Of a stretch of 64,000 nt of DNA, positions 21,400-33,454 are shown piece after piece. The notes under the pieces are model-generated. The model was not told where the DNA came from. It worked only from the letters and a program-made list of their open reading frames with translations, and made no database searches. Numbering within the stretch: the first letter of the stretch is position 1; the number at the start of each line of letters is the position of its first letter. Source of the DNA: Anagrus nilaparvatae (lineage: Eukaryota; Arthropoda; Insecta; Hymenoptera; Mymaridae). A program made the position numbers and the translations under genes. Location of the stretch: the NCBI GenBank assembly GCA_022575985.1, contig JAKSXM010000137.1:19858001-19922000 (forward strand). The letters run 5' to 3'.

Positions 21400-24300
21400 A
21401 ATCTCAATCTAAATTTAATTTTTAAATTTCGTACCAAAAATGGACTAGAAAATTCTGTTCAATTTCGAAAAACTAAACCTAATAGCGTTAAAAATCGCCC
21501 CAAAATATTTCAGCAAAACAATTAAGAAAAAAAAGTATGTTGGAATTCATCCAAAGACACCTTAAATCATTAGTTTAACATTCAGAAATTTCCTTCCATA
21601 TATGAAATACAGACCTTTTTTTTAAAAAGACACGTGCTTCATACACTTGACATACTCTCGTTCTTTATAAATACGTTTTGAAAGCACATGGAAATATTAT
21701 ATTACTTGATACCACTTATACATTTCCCTTATACAATTTTTATATATATTGTGACAATTTTTTTATTAATGAATCATTTGGATATATTTTAGAGAGAATA
21801 GGAAATTTATTGGATTTCCGACATACTTAAAGTGAAATTTTTGAAAAATGTACCTCAATTCTCAATTATCTGATTAATAATTTTCAAAATAAAAAATTCT
21901 TCAAAAAATAGTTAAAATTATTACATCAATTTCCTCCCCCAGAATTTCATATTCTTATTAGATTAAAACAAAATAAAATTTTAATTAAATTTCATTTTTA
22001 ATACAAACCATAAAATTTTATATAAAAAGTTATGAAGCAAAAGTTTACTAATAATAATAATATTTAATATAAATTATAATAAATCAAATTTTATACACCC
22101 ACACTAATTTAATTTCCAATAAATTTATGTGATAAATTAATTTACGTATATTAAATGCAATTTATTAAACAATAAGAAATATATAAATATTTAATTTAAT
22201 TAATTATTATTAAATTTTTTCTTTTTTTAAGTGAAATTATTCATTCGGTTTTAGCCGCAATTAGTTAGGGAGGAAAAATTTATTGCTATGGATAAGTCAG
22301 ATTTATATTTTAGTTTTATTAATTTTTCAATATACTATACACTGGAAAAAAAATTGTTTGTCAGAAATTGCAATTTTTTAGGGGAAAAAAAGTAGAATCT
22401 GGCATTAATCAAGAAAACTTCGAGGGAGACATTGATTAAATATAAATTCCTATCAATTTATCTTAAGATTACTACTGAAAATATATCGACGCTAGTAAAA
22501 ATTGTGCCATCTCATATGCTTATATATATGAGTTGGCGTAGTTTTCCATATAGTAGCGACAATATAATATTATACACTGTTACTGACCAAATCATAAAAA
22601 AAATACCCAATTCTCCAAAATAAAGCTTCCAGGGGTTTAGGTATTACTTTGATCTAGAATATGCAGCCCAGGAACCTATACTGCCTCCGTATAATCAAAG
22701 TAGAGGATTTTCTACCAGAAAAAATGCTTATTTCCCTCACGTACTGTAACACTTTACATCAGTTTTTGGGACCATTGAGAATACACTTGTTAAAGATATT
22801 CTTCGCCAAATTCACCTCTCGTAATGTAAGCTCTGAGTTGGATTTGTTACCTCTTTGTTTCGTTTGTACAATTTCTCAAACTATAATGAACTATCTTTGG
22901 CCTGTCAAGAATTGGATGAAGTAAAAGTCGACCTCGTTACGTCCGTCGTTCACTCAAACCTCTTATAATTTATGATAAAGCGCACAAAATTCTATAAAAA
23001 ATTACTACGCTTATAAAAAGAAATCCGCCTATTGACGTTTGACTTTGTTTTAATTTACTTTCACAAAATTGTTTATTCAACAGGGTTACATTTATTATCT
23101 GTTTACCTTTTTGACCTATATTCCTATAGATACAAAACACCTGTAAAATACATGTTGTAAAATAAATAAAATTTTATTTTTACAGCCACATATTGACATT
23201 TCATAAAATTTTTTTAATTAATCGATATTCACGTATCTCTAAATTTTTGTTTATCAATACTGTATATAAAATAAAATAAAAATACTTTGATGACAAAGGA
23301 TTTTAATTGACAAATAAATAAAAAAATTGATCGTTTAATGTCATTAAAAAAATGTGTAGCTCTTTTATGAAATTATTTTGAATAAAAGCATGAGATTATA
23401 TTTCGTTTTAATAATTTTTTTATATTATTTTCATTATTTTCATTTTCTGAATTTCTTTTATTTATTATTTAAAATAATCATTTTATCAATTTAAAAATAT
23501 TTTATTAAATTGGAATTTAATGGAAATATAGGAAAAGATTATTAGATTAATTTAAGCTGATAAGGATTTTCTTTTGGAATATAGATTTAGTTTTATGCGT
23601 CCATAAATTATTATGTGTCCAAGTGATATCAAGGAAAATTCCGGTTTGAAATTAGGAACTTTGGATCATAAAATTATTTTCCTTAAAAGATATTTTCATA
23701 TCAGAATCAATTTTAATTGTTGATTTGCAAATTAACAAGAGAATTTTCAATTTTGGTTTGCCAATGGCATTAAATTGGACGTTTCTTTTTCAAGCTTAGT
23801 TTTATAACTTCAATTTCTCAAATTACAATTTTTATGCTATCATCGACACTAAAAATGGAAAAAGTTTATTATATTATCCAGCCCAAAAATTACCACACCA
23901 AAATTTTTACATGAATGTATACAGCACCCAAAGTTTTTCACAAATACTGATAGAAACATTTAGAAAATTGCTCATATACACGCTCATAAATTCTAGAATT
24001 CCATCCTTATTTCATCATTTTCCATAAATTACTTCTACTCACGGAAGTCGAGTGGCAAAAAAATGTATTTTACTTAAATTAAACTTTGAGTATAATATAT
24101 CTAAAGAATTATAGATTTTAATATTGGATTAAACTAAATATATGTGAGTTGGAAAGTGACTAAAACCGTATAATTATATATGAATTTTATGTGTAATTAA
24201 TGTAAATCATCATATAATAATTTAGGGGATAAAATTTTTTTTTATTTGACATCATTTTATTATTAAAATTGTAATATTTAATTATTTTTCTGACTCATAG

Positions 24301-24950
24301 TTATTTACATTGACAAGCTTCAATTTAATTTAATGTATTAAAAAATGTTTAATGTATTTTTATTTATTTAAAAATAAAAGTTTTTGTATTTAAATTTATT
24401 AAAAAATAAGTTAGTAATTTGTTCGAGTAAGTTCTATTGATGTAAAATAAGGTTGTGTATTTTGAATTAAAAGTAGCTTTGGCTTTTATTTACTGTTACT
24501 TTGAGGTAAAATATACATTTTAATTAAAAAAAATATTATTTTTTTATTTAAATATAAAAAATTTTGAGGTTGTAATTAAATTTGCAAAATAATTTTTTTT
24601 GGGTTTTAAACGAATCTTATAGCCTGCTAATTATTTTAACCAAGTTTTGTTTTTCTAAAAATTTTAGTATTTTATTAGGGTATATGAAAAATTCTCTTTG
24701 TGCAAATGTGGTGCAAATGGCCGGTTTGACCTTAGACAATATCTCAGTCAAAGGTATGATTTATCGGAGAAACATTAAAAATTTTGCAAACACGCCCTGA
24801 ATTTTCCCCTAATTAATTATAATTTTTTTTGAATAAAAGTTAAATGTTTGATGAATTGGGCTGATTGACTTTAAAGTTCAATTTTTAAAGCTTAACTCTT
24901 TCAGGTAAAATTTCCTCACACGAGCTGTAAATATACTATTTGTTATTTAT
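21400..24950. other. Gene-free region; one GC-richer unexplained patch at 22.63-22.99 kb
   Basis: Mostly AT-rich DNA without recognisable features. The patch 22630-22990 has more balanced composition and an 87-codon plus-strand frame (22661-22924), but neither strand gives a domain I recognise. It may be a degraded mobile-element coding piece. No gene is called. Confidence 0.4.
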
Positions 24951-25081
24951 TAGACAAAATTACATTGTAAAAAGTAACTTTCTTATATTAACATAAAATT
25001 AGAACATTTTCGAAAAATTAGTAAATTTTCGAAAAAATTTGTAAATATTCGAAAAAAATCGTAAATTTACTAAATTTAGTA

Positions 25082-26058
25082 TTTTTTTTTTTTTTTTTTT
25101 TTTTATTATTGTTTATCCTCCGCACTTTAATCCCTTTTTGGATTGTCTTGCAGAGACTACAACAACCACACCATGCATCCACAACCTTCTGTACTGTTTT
25201 AATGTTTTTATTTCTTAGGGAAGCCGGTATATCGTCTATGTTACAATATACCGATCGTTCCTTTCAGAAAACTGTTTTAATCTGTTTTAATATGGGTTTT
25301 TGCAGGAGGAAGTAGTTACGTGATTAATGGTTGCGAGCTTTCTATTTTAATGAGGGGATAAATGCGTCCACAGCCGTCTTCAGATCTTATGGGAACTATG
25401 CTGACATTTGCCTGGCTCAGAGGAAACTGCAGAAAACCTCTGTTAGCATAGCGCGGAGCCTTGTTTTCTTCATAGTATTCGATTTTTCTTTTAAATACTA
25501 TGCTGGAAACAAGTTCCTGGGCCATAAGTCGCAATATAACTTAAAAGTTTTCACTTGACAATTAATTTTTAAATTAATTGAAAAATAAAAACTGTTAAGT
25601 CATCGAGGGGACTCGAACCCACGACCCCCATGAATATACTTATAGTATATACACTAAGGCCGTTTCTACACCAGCACATAATCATGTTTTATGATAATCA
25701 TGTTTGTTGGATATTTTTTTCCCAGCTACACCGTACTAAAAACATAACCTTAAAATTACATATTTAAATTGATTATAACTCATTAAAAACTTATTAGTTA
25801 CATAAATTGTGTATAATTTTTATAATAAATAACTTAATCTATTTTAAAATACCATTTAATAACATTTTCTTGTTAAATTTTTATTAAAAATATTTACGAA
25901 TACTACTAGTGGCGCCATGTTGTAATAACTTTAATTTCGAATATCCCAGCTATACCACAAAATATCCAACAAACACGATTATCATAAAACATCATTATGT
26001 GTTGGTGTAGAAAGGGCCTAAAGGTCGCGCGCCTTAATCCACTCGGCCACGGCTGGCC
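25082..26058 (-). mobile_element. tRNA-derived SINE (Ser/Leu-type head) with poly-A tail, interrupted by a MITE
   Basis: Read on the minus strand it begins GGCCAGCCGTGGCCGAGTGG, an excellent box A. It continues, after an inserted MITE, to a box B (GGTTCGAGTCC at about 25610-25620 reversed) and a ~0.5 kb body, and ends in a 23-base poly-A (25082-25104 as T on plus). A perfect 16-bp target duplication, TTTACTAAATTTAGTA, flanks it (25066-25081 and 26059-26074), the mark of LINE-machinery retrotransposition. The acceptor arms do not pair, so it is not a functional tRNA. Without the MITE it is ~610 bp. A 72-codon frame in the body (25316-25534, minus) shows no domain and is not called. Confidence 0.85.
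25658..26018. mobile_element. 361-bp PIF/Harbinger-like MITE inside the SINE head
   Basis: The ends GGCCGTTTCTACACCAGCAC and its imperfect reverse complement continue as a long inverted repeat (TTTTATGATAATC, TTTGTTGGATATTTT). It is flanked by TAA on both sides (25655-25657 and 26019-26021). It splits the SINE between box A and box B. The short element at 6200-6320 has the same ends. Confidence 0.85.
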
Positions 26059-26362
26059 TTTACTAAATTTAGTATATTAACAAAAAATTCGAGTATTCTC
26101 GATTTTTTTTTTGTGAATTAGCAAAAAAAATTGATAATTTACAATTTTTTTTCAAAAATTTACAAAAAATAGTTGTAAATTTACAACTTTTTTCGTAAAA
26201 TCACAAAAAAAAAATCGGGAATTCTCGAATTTTTCGATAATATACTAAATTTAGTAAATTTACGATTTTTATTGAACATTTATAAAAATTTTTGAAAATT
26301 CACGAATTTTTCGAAAAAATTCTATTTTTTTTGTAAACCTAAGAAAGTTACTTTTTACAGTG

Positions 26363-29300
26363 TAGGTATAACGTAGTTTTGATTTTAAAAATAAATTTTT
26401 TCTGTATATTTTATGAGAGCAATTCCATTTTAGCTACTATTTGAAGAAAATGACCTCCTATTCAGCGTTTGTATTTTGCAAATTTAGTGTATTTTAACTA
26501 AATTTTAATTAAATTTGTAAGCTTTAATTTATTTAAATGTGATATAAATGTCACGTAATTTTATATACAATTTATAATTTAGAATAAATTACAATATAAT
26601 AGTTATTTCAATTTTATTGCATCAGCTATCAAATAATACAATTATTAATTTTGTTTAACTATATTTCAAACAAAAACATCAATGATTCAATTTTTAACTT
26701 TCTCAGGCTCAAAGCGATTTTGAAACCTATTAAGTCACTTGTTCAAATGATTAATCTGTAAGAAACACGAAAGTTTTGAGATTCATAAAATAATTTTTGA
26801 TGTTTTTAGTGTTTTGGTGCTCAAAAAACCCTCTCAAGATAGAGAAAATTTAAATTCCTTATTTTTTCAATACTTCATAGAAAAAATGTCCAACAACCTA
26901 GATGAATTAAAATAAACGAAAAGCATTTCTCTGAAATGAATATAACAGATCCCAAGATACAAAATTCAAAAACATTTTATCTCGTTTGGTTCCACTTGTT
27001 ACTGCATCCTTAAATTTCTCACTGTCTAAATATCAACCTTTTATTATCATGTTTACGAAAATTTATCCCTCACACACACACACACACACACATACACAAA
27101 ACTTATATATGCATAATAAACACCTGTTACTTATACAAGTTTGCAATTATTCATACATTATGCTATAATTTTCTATTTTAGAAAGGAAAAAAGAGGAAAT
27201 GTCAGAAAATTTAATTAGTTTAAGTTTTCTGTTTTAAATAGCAAAGTTTTTTTGTTAATTAAATATTTGTTTTTTAATTTAATAAATATTCAATTATATC
27301 GTATATATATATTTGTTTGTTTTTTGAATTTTAATTAATAAAATAAATAAATAATATTTAAAAAAAAAAAACTATTTAATTAACAAAATTACTGTTTTAT
27401 TTTTTTAATGAAAGAATATACTTTAAAAAAAAACATAAAACAAAAGATTAAAAATACATAAACAAACATGCAGTAAAAAATTTTTATTTAATAAATTATT
27501 TATCTTTACAATGCATAACAAGGTTAAATTTATAAAAATTCTTGTAAAATACTACAAAAAAGTATTAAATAACGCCCTTATTTTTAACAATAAAAAAAAA
27601 ATTTTCATCTGAAAAATTTATAAAATTAAATTTTACCCTAAAAAAAAATGAAATTACTTTTACTGAACATGTGCAAGGTCTGTATCCATAGATATAACTC
27701 ATTTCAAATAGTAACCTCGCTTAAAGCTAAAAAAATTTAAGGAAAAAAAAAATAAAATAAAATTTTTATAAATATAATAATATAACAAGTATTAGATATA
27801 CCTTGACCTTACATATCAGAACTAACATAGTTGAATTTAGGACATTGTTAATCGATTTTTTTGACGCGACGATGAATAACAATACAATGGAACTTCAATT
27901 ATCAATTATATTTGTCTATTTTCTCTTTTTTTATTGGTTTTATTTGGGTTTCAGAAACTTTTTTTTTTTTGATACAAAGAAAATTGAATTTCAAAGTTTT
28001 GATAAATTACTTTAATTGAATTTTGTGAATTTTTTTGGGAGTAAAGATTAAAGAAAGAATTTTTTTGCTGATGATGGTAATACTGTGTTATTTTTTTTGA
28101 ATATATTAAAACTTTTTTGCAAGGAAAGGTCGCGAAATTTGGATCATCGAGTGACCTTAAACTTGGATATTAGTTGAGATATATAATATACTAGAAGTGA
28201 AGAATCAGCAGAGTATAAATTTAATTTTTTTAGACTATAATATCTCAATAATTTAAAAAATCAAATCTCTTAAAGTATTATATATAAAAAATTGATTTTT
28301 TGTTCGAAAACTAATTTAAAAAACCAATTAATTAGGTATTATCATAGCTTATTAGGATTTGAAGCTATAATAAGTTTGAAGAAGTAAAAGGTATCAATCA
28401 ACATTTTTTTTTTTAACAAATCCTAAGTTGACAGTGTTATATAAATTTAAAATAATTGAATTAATGCTAATCTAATAAATTTGAGGCATTTTGTATTTTT
28501 AACAATAATTTTCGTTCATAATTCTATAGTGCACTAGACCTGAAAATTCGGATTTTTTCAAAATTTTAGTCAGAAAAATTTTTGATTTACTTTATGCTTG
28601 CAGACATTTTTTGAAAAATTTTGAAAAATGCAGGAACTTTCAAGTCGGGTATCTGGCATTTTAGGTAACCACTATCTAAAATTTTTTCACTTTTCAGGGT
28701 GAATTTTAAATTTTTTACATTTAAAATATTCCTAATAACCTCTAGATTTTCGTTAGAAGTTTCATTACAATTATTTAAATATTGGATTTTGATGATTGCA
28801 CGTTCAATATTTGAAACTTTATCAAATCACTGCTATAATTGCAAAATACAGGTATGAAAAACTTTAACCCACTTTTTAAAAACATGACCTATTAAGCCAA
28901 ATCAAGGGTACCTAGTGAGGTTAAGCATATTAATTTTTAGATGCCCTAATATTATAAAATAATTTGAACTAAAAAATCATAAAATATTTTGACCCAATAT
29001 TTCAGACCCATTTTTATTTGAATATTAAATTTTTTTTAGTAATTTAATAATTTTATTCATGCAAATCCCCAAAGAAATTTTATCACTGCATATGTAAGTA
29101 AAGGTATTTTTTATATATATAACAAAAAAACCTTATATGCTTTCAATAATGCAAGAAAAATATTTAATGTAAAAAGCAGATATAAAAGTTTTCTTATACT
29201 GATCCTGATAATGTGAAAGGAAACTTAGCTTTTCAACAAAATGGATATTTTATACTATCAGAAAAAAATATATTGAATTATAAATTTCAAATGTAAGATA

Positions 29301-29870
29301 GTTAAAATATATATTTTTTAATTTACATTTATATTATTTTTAGATTAAAACTATGATTAATATTATTTTTTACGATATAACAGACTGGAACTTAATTTCC
29401 AAAGTTGCGATAAGGGAAGATATGGACTGAAAATAAAAGTTTAGTTGTGTGACACGCTGATATCCATAGATAAAAAAAACACAGTAAAGGAAAAATCTAT
29501 ACTATGAATTAGCAAATCATGCAAAAAAATTTACATTTCCATTAAGTAATTATACAGTCGATAATACATAAAATTTTGCTTCAGGCGAAAAAGAATTTTT
29601 GTATTTGAAATTAATTAAAATTAAAATCATTTTTTTAATTAATGCATATGATAGTATCATTTTACCAACAAAAAATATTGAAATAGTATATTTTTATCCT
29701 ATACCGAAAAAATAGTGAATGGCCCAGATTGCACGTAAATTGCAATTCGAGGCGAAGCTATTCTTTATTTTTGCGACCTAGGATGAAAAAATACTATTTT
29801 TTTTTGCAATCTTTATTAACTAAGTATTTTTTAAATTTTAAACTACTGTCACCAGAATTTGGGTGACAGA
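26363..29870. other. Gene-free AT-rich region
   Basis: No gene is supported. A (CA)n microsatellite lies at about 27070-27092. Frames at 26986-27168 and 27803-28015 are low-complexity and lack domains. Confidence 0.5.
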
Positions 29871-29998
29871 TAGTGCCGGATTTAGGCTTGTAGGGATCTG
29901 CAGGCACCCAAACTTAAAAATATGTTGTGGGGGGCCTTTCTAATTGCTTAATTTATGTGGGCCGTGTCTACTGTGCCTATATTGTAAATTTGGCACTG
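29871..29998. mobile_element. 128-bp hAT-like MITE with 8-bp target duplication
   Basis: The ends TAGTGCCGGATTTA and TAAATTTGGCACTG are inverted copies with two or three differences. GTGACAGA is present exactly on both flanks (29863-29870 and 29999-30006). An 8-bp duplication with (C/T)AGTG ends fits the hAT superfamily. It has no coding capacity. Confidence 0.8.
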
Positions 29999-31350
29999 GT
30001 GACAGAAGTGCAAAAAACTAACTTACACACCTATGCATAAAAATTTTTATTCTCAAATTTTCAAAATTTCGAAAAGTAAATAATTAATAATTTCAATTAA
30101 TTTTTAAAAATTTTAGTTGGTATTTTAATGATTTTAAAAAAAAATTTTAAAAAATTTTATAATTTAAAAATATTTTTAAAAAAAGAAAAAAAATAATCAT
30201 ACGATAACATAAATTCTTTTTAAATAAAATATTTCATGTAAAAAATTATTGAGTTGTAAAAAATTATTGAATTTTTTACATCATGTTAAAATTATTTAGG
30301 TCAACATATGCTTTTTTAACATTAAATAAAAAAAATAATTATTTTATATTTCATAAAAACATACAATGGGTCATTTCGATTTAAATTTAATTTCTCTGAA
30401 ATATAAAAAAATTAAATTAGTTATGTATACTAGCTTGGTAACGAAATTCAAAAATTTGCTTTGTTTTTTGGATTTCTAATAAATGGATAAAATTTGATGT
30501 TATTTCAAGTGGAATATTTTGTCAGTGAACAAGATAATTTTGTAAAGCCAATCCAAGAACCAGTTTATAGGCTTTTTTTTATCTCATTTAAGGAATATAT
30601 AATTAAATCAATATAATTTTCAATGTCTTGATGTTGATGAATATTCTTCGAAGGGTAGTGTGGTTATCCAAAATTTGGGTAAAGCTAGCTAGAGATGGAT
30701 TGGATTAAATTCCAGGCAAAATCCAAAATTAAAAAAAAAAAGGGTTTTCGAATCAGGCACCAGATATTTTGATACTTAAATTTGATAGTTTAATGAGTCT
30801 TAACGAATTACGTCTAAATTCATCCAGTAATATTACTAAAAAATCCAAACAAGCATAAGAATAATTCCTAGGAAAAAAGTTTTAAATATACTACAGAAAA
30901 AAAAGTACATAATATAGCAATAATAAATTCATAAAACAAATTACAAAAATTTAAATAATAAATTATTTATGTCCTAATTTGAAATATTTATGAAAAATAT
31001 AACCTGTCAAAAGATAAAACTTAGACACTTACATTTTATACTTTACAGAGTAATTTATGCTTGTTAAAAAAAAAGTTATTTTATTTTTTAACTCAAAATA
31101 TTATACAAGACATTAAAATTCTAACTTTTCAAAATGATAAAATACAGTTTATTTAAATTCCTAATTTTACGTTTGCATTCCTGAAAATTATACCTCGTAA
31201 AATTACTTTGAGATTTGTGCATACAAAGCCTTTACTTAAAAGTTTACTGTATTATTTTGGACTCAGATACAGAACTCTCAATCATTTAAGAATCTCTGAA
31301 AGTTATTAAAATATAAAAAATTTTTATTTAATAATAATAACCTTAAGTTA
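29999..31350. other. Gene-free AT-rich region
   Basis: Nothing recognisable beyond AT-rich low-complexity sequence. Confidence 0.5.
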
Positions 31351-31505
31351 ACCTTAAGAATCTGGGGCGTAGCCGGCGACCGCGTTCGCCGGTGGTCTCC
31401 CAGTTGTACACTTTGTACAACTGGGCAGTCATGGAAATTTGCGGATGTAAGATTCACATATTTCCCTAAAAAAAAAAAAAAAAAAAAATAAAAAAAAAAA
31501 AAAAA
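31351..31505 (+). mobile_element. Short retroposed, GC-rich structured sequence with poly-A tail
   Basis: A GC-rich ~110-base unit contains two strong hairpins: CCGGCGA (31373-31379) with TCGCCGG (31386-31392), and CCCAGTTGTAC (31399-31409) with GTACAACTGGG (31415-31425). It is followed by a ~38-base A-rich tail (31467-31505). CTTAAGTTA occurs just before (31342-31350) and just after (31506-31514), a likely target-site duplication. It looks like a truncated LINE 3' end, a SINE or a retroposed small structured RNA. The source is not recognised. Confidence 0.55.
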
Positions 31506-31514
31506 CTTAAGTTA

Positions 31515-33205
31515 CTTTAAAAAATTTACGTAAAATTGCAAATCCAGACCCTTACCAGTAAAAAACATATTTTAGATCTATTTTTTTATTCGCTGTTTAC
31601 TTTTTATATTACCAATATATATTTACAAGGTTTTTAAATAATGTTTACTCAATTAAGTATTCGAAGCATATTTTATTAAATTTTATTTATATATATAACC
31701 AATGTCATTAAAAGAACATGGAAAAAGCACACTGTGTTAAAGTAAAACTTGTAGTAGGTACTTTTAATAAGAACCCCTATATTTATAATGGAATTTTAAA
31801 TAAGTTTTACTTGTTTATTATATTAAAAAAAGAAAAATAAAGTTTAGTTTATTGTTTTTCTTTAAAGCTATACACTCAACACGTACATTTAATAGCTTTT
31901 TTTTAGAAATAATAATTAAAAATAAAATAAAACAAACGTTCAAAGTTAACAAAAAAAAAAGAAAAAATTAATTATCTTTAAGAATTTTCCTATTCGTTAA
32001 GGGAGATAGAAAATGAACAAAATTAATGAACATTTGAATTCACGCTGTGAGAATAGATAAAGATTTTTGCACTTTTGGGTTAGGGGATTGGGTATCAGAA
32101 ATGGTATCCTTAGGAAATTTTGGGCTGTTTTAAAATGGAACGCATGTTTACAGGGAAGGGGTACCTCAAGAAATTGAAAATCAAGGGCGCGGGGGGTAAA
32201 ATTTTTCTTGTTTAAGGGGGGGGGGGTTTAAACGGGACTTAGAATAATCTCAATTTTGGGGTTTAGAATAATTAAGGTTTAGGGACTTAGATCAATTTCG
32301 ATTTAGAGTAAACCATTATCACTCATCTTTAAGTAACATGTCCCATGCATTTTGGTTGTGTTTATACTTGGGGCAAGTTTCGGGTTAAGTCAAAAATTTT
32401 TCAAAAAAGATCTGCAGGTACAGATTTAAGGTAATCCCACATCCCTTATTTTGGCCCTTTCATTTTTTTCATTATTTTAAGTTAATTAATTTTAAGATCA
32501 GGATACAAAAAAGAAATAACATAAAACACCGCAGTGCTTCTGAGACAAGTTCCACTTTAATGTAAAAAAGTTAATCTTTTTATTGCATGATAACGAACTC
32601 AAAGTTTTGAGCTCTCTTCTAAATCTAAAGTTTTTATCAGAGTTTCTTATCTTAACATTAACGTCTTCTAAGCTCTCCAGTCCCCATTACAACCACTTAA
32701 CCAACATTTTCTCACAGGAATAATACTTATCTTTTATGCTTTGTCTTTTGGATGTATTGTAAGTACTGCTGACTCTGCGCAAGAAAATGATTGTGAATTT
32801 ATACCAGTTTATCTTTATTTCCGATTGATTGCAGTATAATTTATGAATCTATTCACTATTCTTCGACCTGCATAATAACTTTGGTCATTGTCTTAAACTT
32901 TGTTTATCTCTTTTGAATCGTTTAATCACTGATAAGAAAGTCAATAATTCTGATAATTAATTATTCTTAAAAGATCGCTTTACTTTTTACAATTAAAATG
33001 CTTTCTATAAATTAAATGAAAGTATAAAAATATATATGAAATACGTAAATGCTGAAAAAAGTTTTTAGTCGTAAAAATAAAGAAGCCTGAATAAAAAAAT
33101 TTTATACTTTTTTATTTACAATATTTAATATATATAAACTTTTATAAACTTTTTTTATTAAATTAAAAAATTATTATTCATTTATTCATTATTTCTGTTT
33201 TATAG
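31515..33205. other. Upstream region of MADD; contains a dispersed GGACTTAG-type repeat
   Basis: AT-rich, no gene. About 32080-32320 contains G-runs and repeated (TTTAGGGACTTAGA..AAT)-like words that recur, partly inverted, near 39640-39790, 55900-56180 and 61470-61560. This marks a dispersed repeat family rather than a gene. Confidence 0.45.
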
Positions 33206-33454
33206 ATATTTCAAAGAAGATTGAAACTAGAAAGTTACAAGAAAAAGAAAAAGTAAAAAAAGTAATGAATTAGCCATGTGCAGTAATAATGCAAAAGATA
33301 AAATTGCGATCTTAAGTTTCGCAAACACAAGGGAAAAGAAAAAAGATAAAAGAAAAGTCCGGTGACAGATAATATTTAATTAAAAAAAACATAGAAAAAC
33401 AAAAACAGAAGAAAAAAAAAATTAAGATTTATTAATTAAGAAAATAAAAAAAAA
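33206..33454 (+). other. Probable 5'-UTR part of the first MADD coding exon
   Basis: A good acceptor-like TTCTGTTTTATAG ends at 33205 and A-rich DNA without splice signals runs to the ATG at 33455. This suggests that a non-coding first exon lies further upstream. Its position was not found. Confidence 0.3.

Larger units (their letters stand above)
24963..26362. mobile_element. Tc1/mariner-like MITE, copy B, interrupted by a SINE
   Basis: The left end (CATTGTAAAAAGTAACTTTC) and right end (GAAAGTTACTTTTTACAGTG) match copy A, with TA on both flanks (24961-24962, 26363-26364). Removing the inserted SINE at 25082-26058 and one copy of its 16-bp target duplication leaves a ~0.4 kb MITE. Confidence 0.8.

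Noticed and set aside
22661..22924. 87-codon open frame in a GC-richer patch
   Set aside because: No recognisable domain on either strand; reported only as an unexplained patch.
25316..25534. 72-codon minus-strand frame in the SINE body
   Set aside because: No domain and located in a retroposed non-coding element.
25600..26058. Functional tRNA-Ser/Leu gene on the minus strand
   Set aside because: Box A and box B are good, but the acceptor arms do not pair, a MITE splits the gene, and a body with poly-A and 16-bp target duplication shows a SINE.
27070..27092. (CA)n run as a possible regulatory element
   Set aside because: Plain microsatellite with nothing functional nearby.
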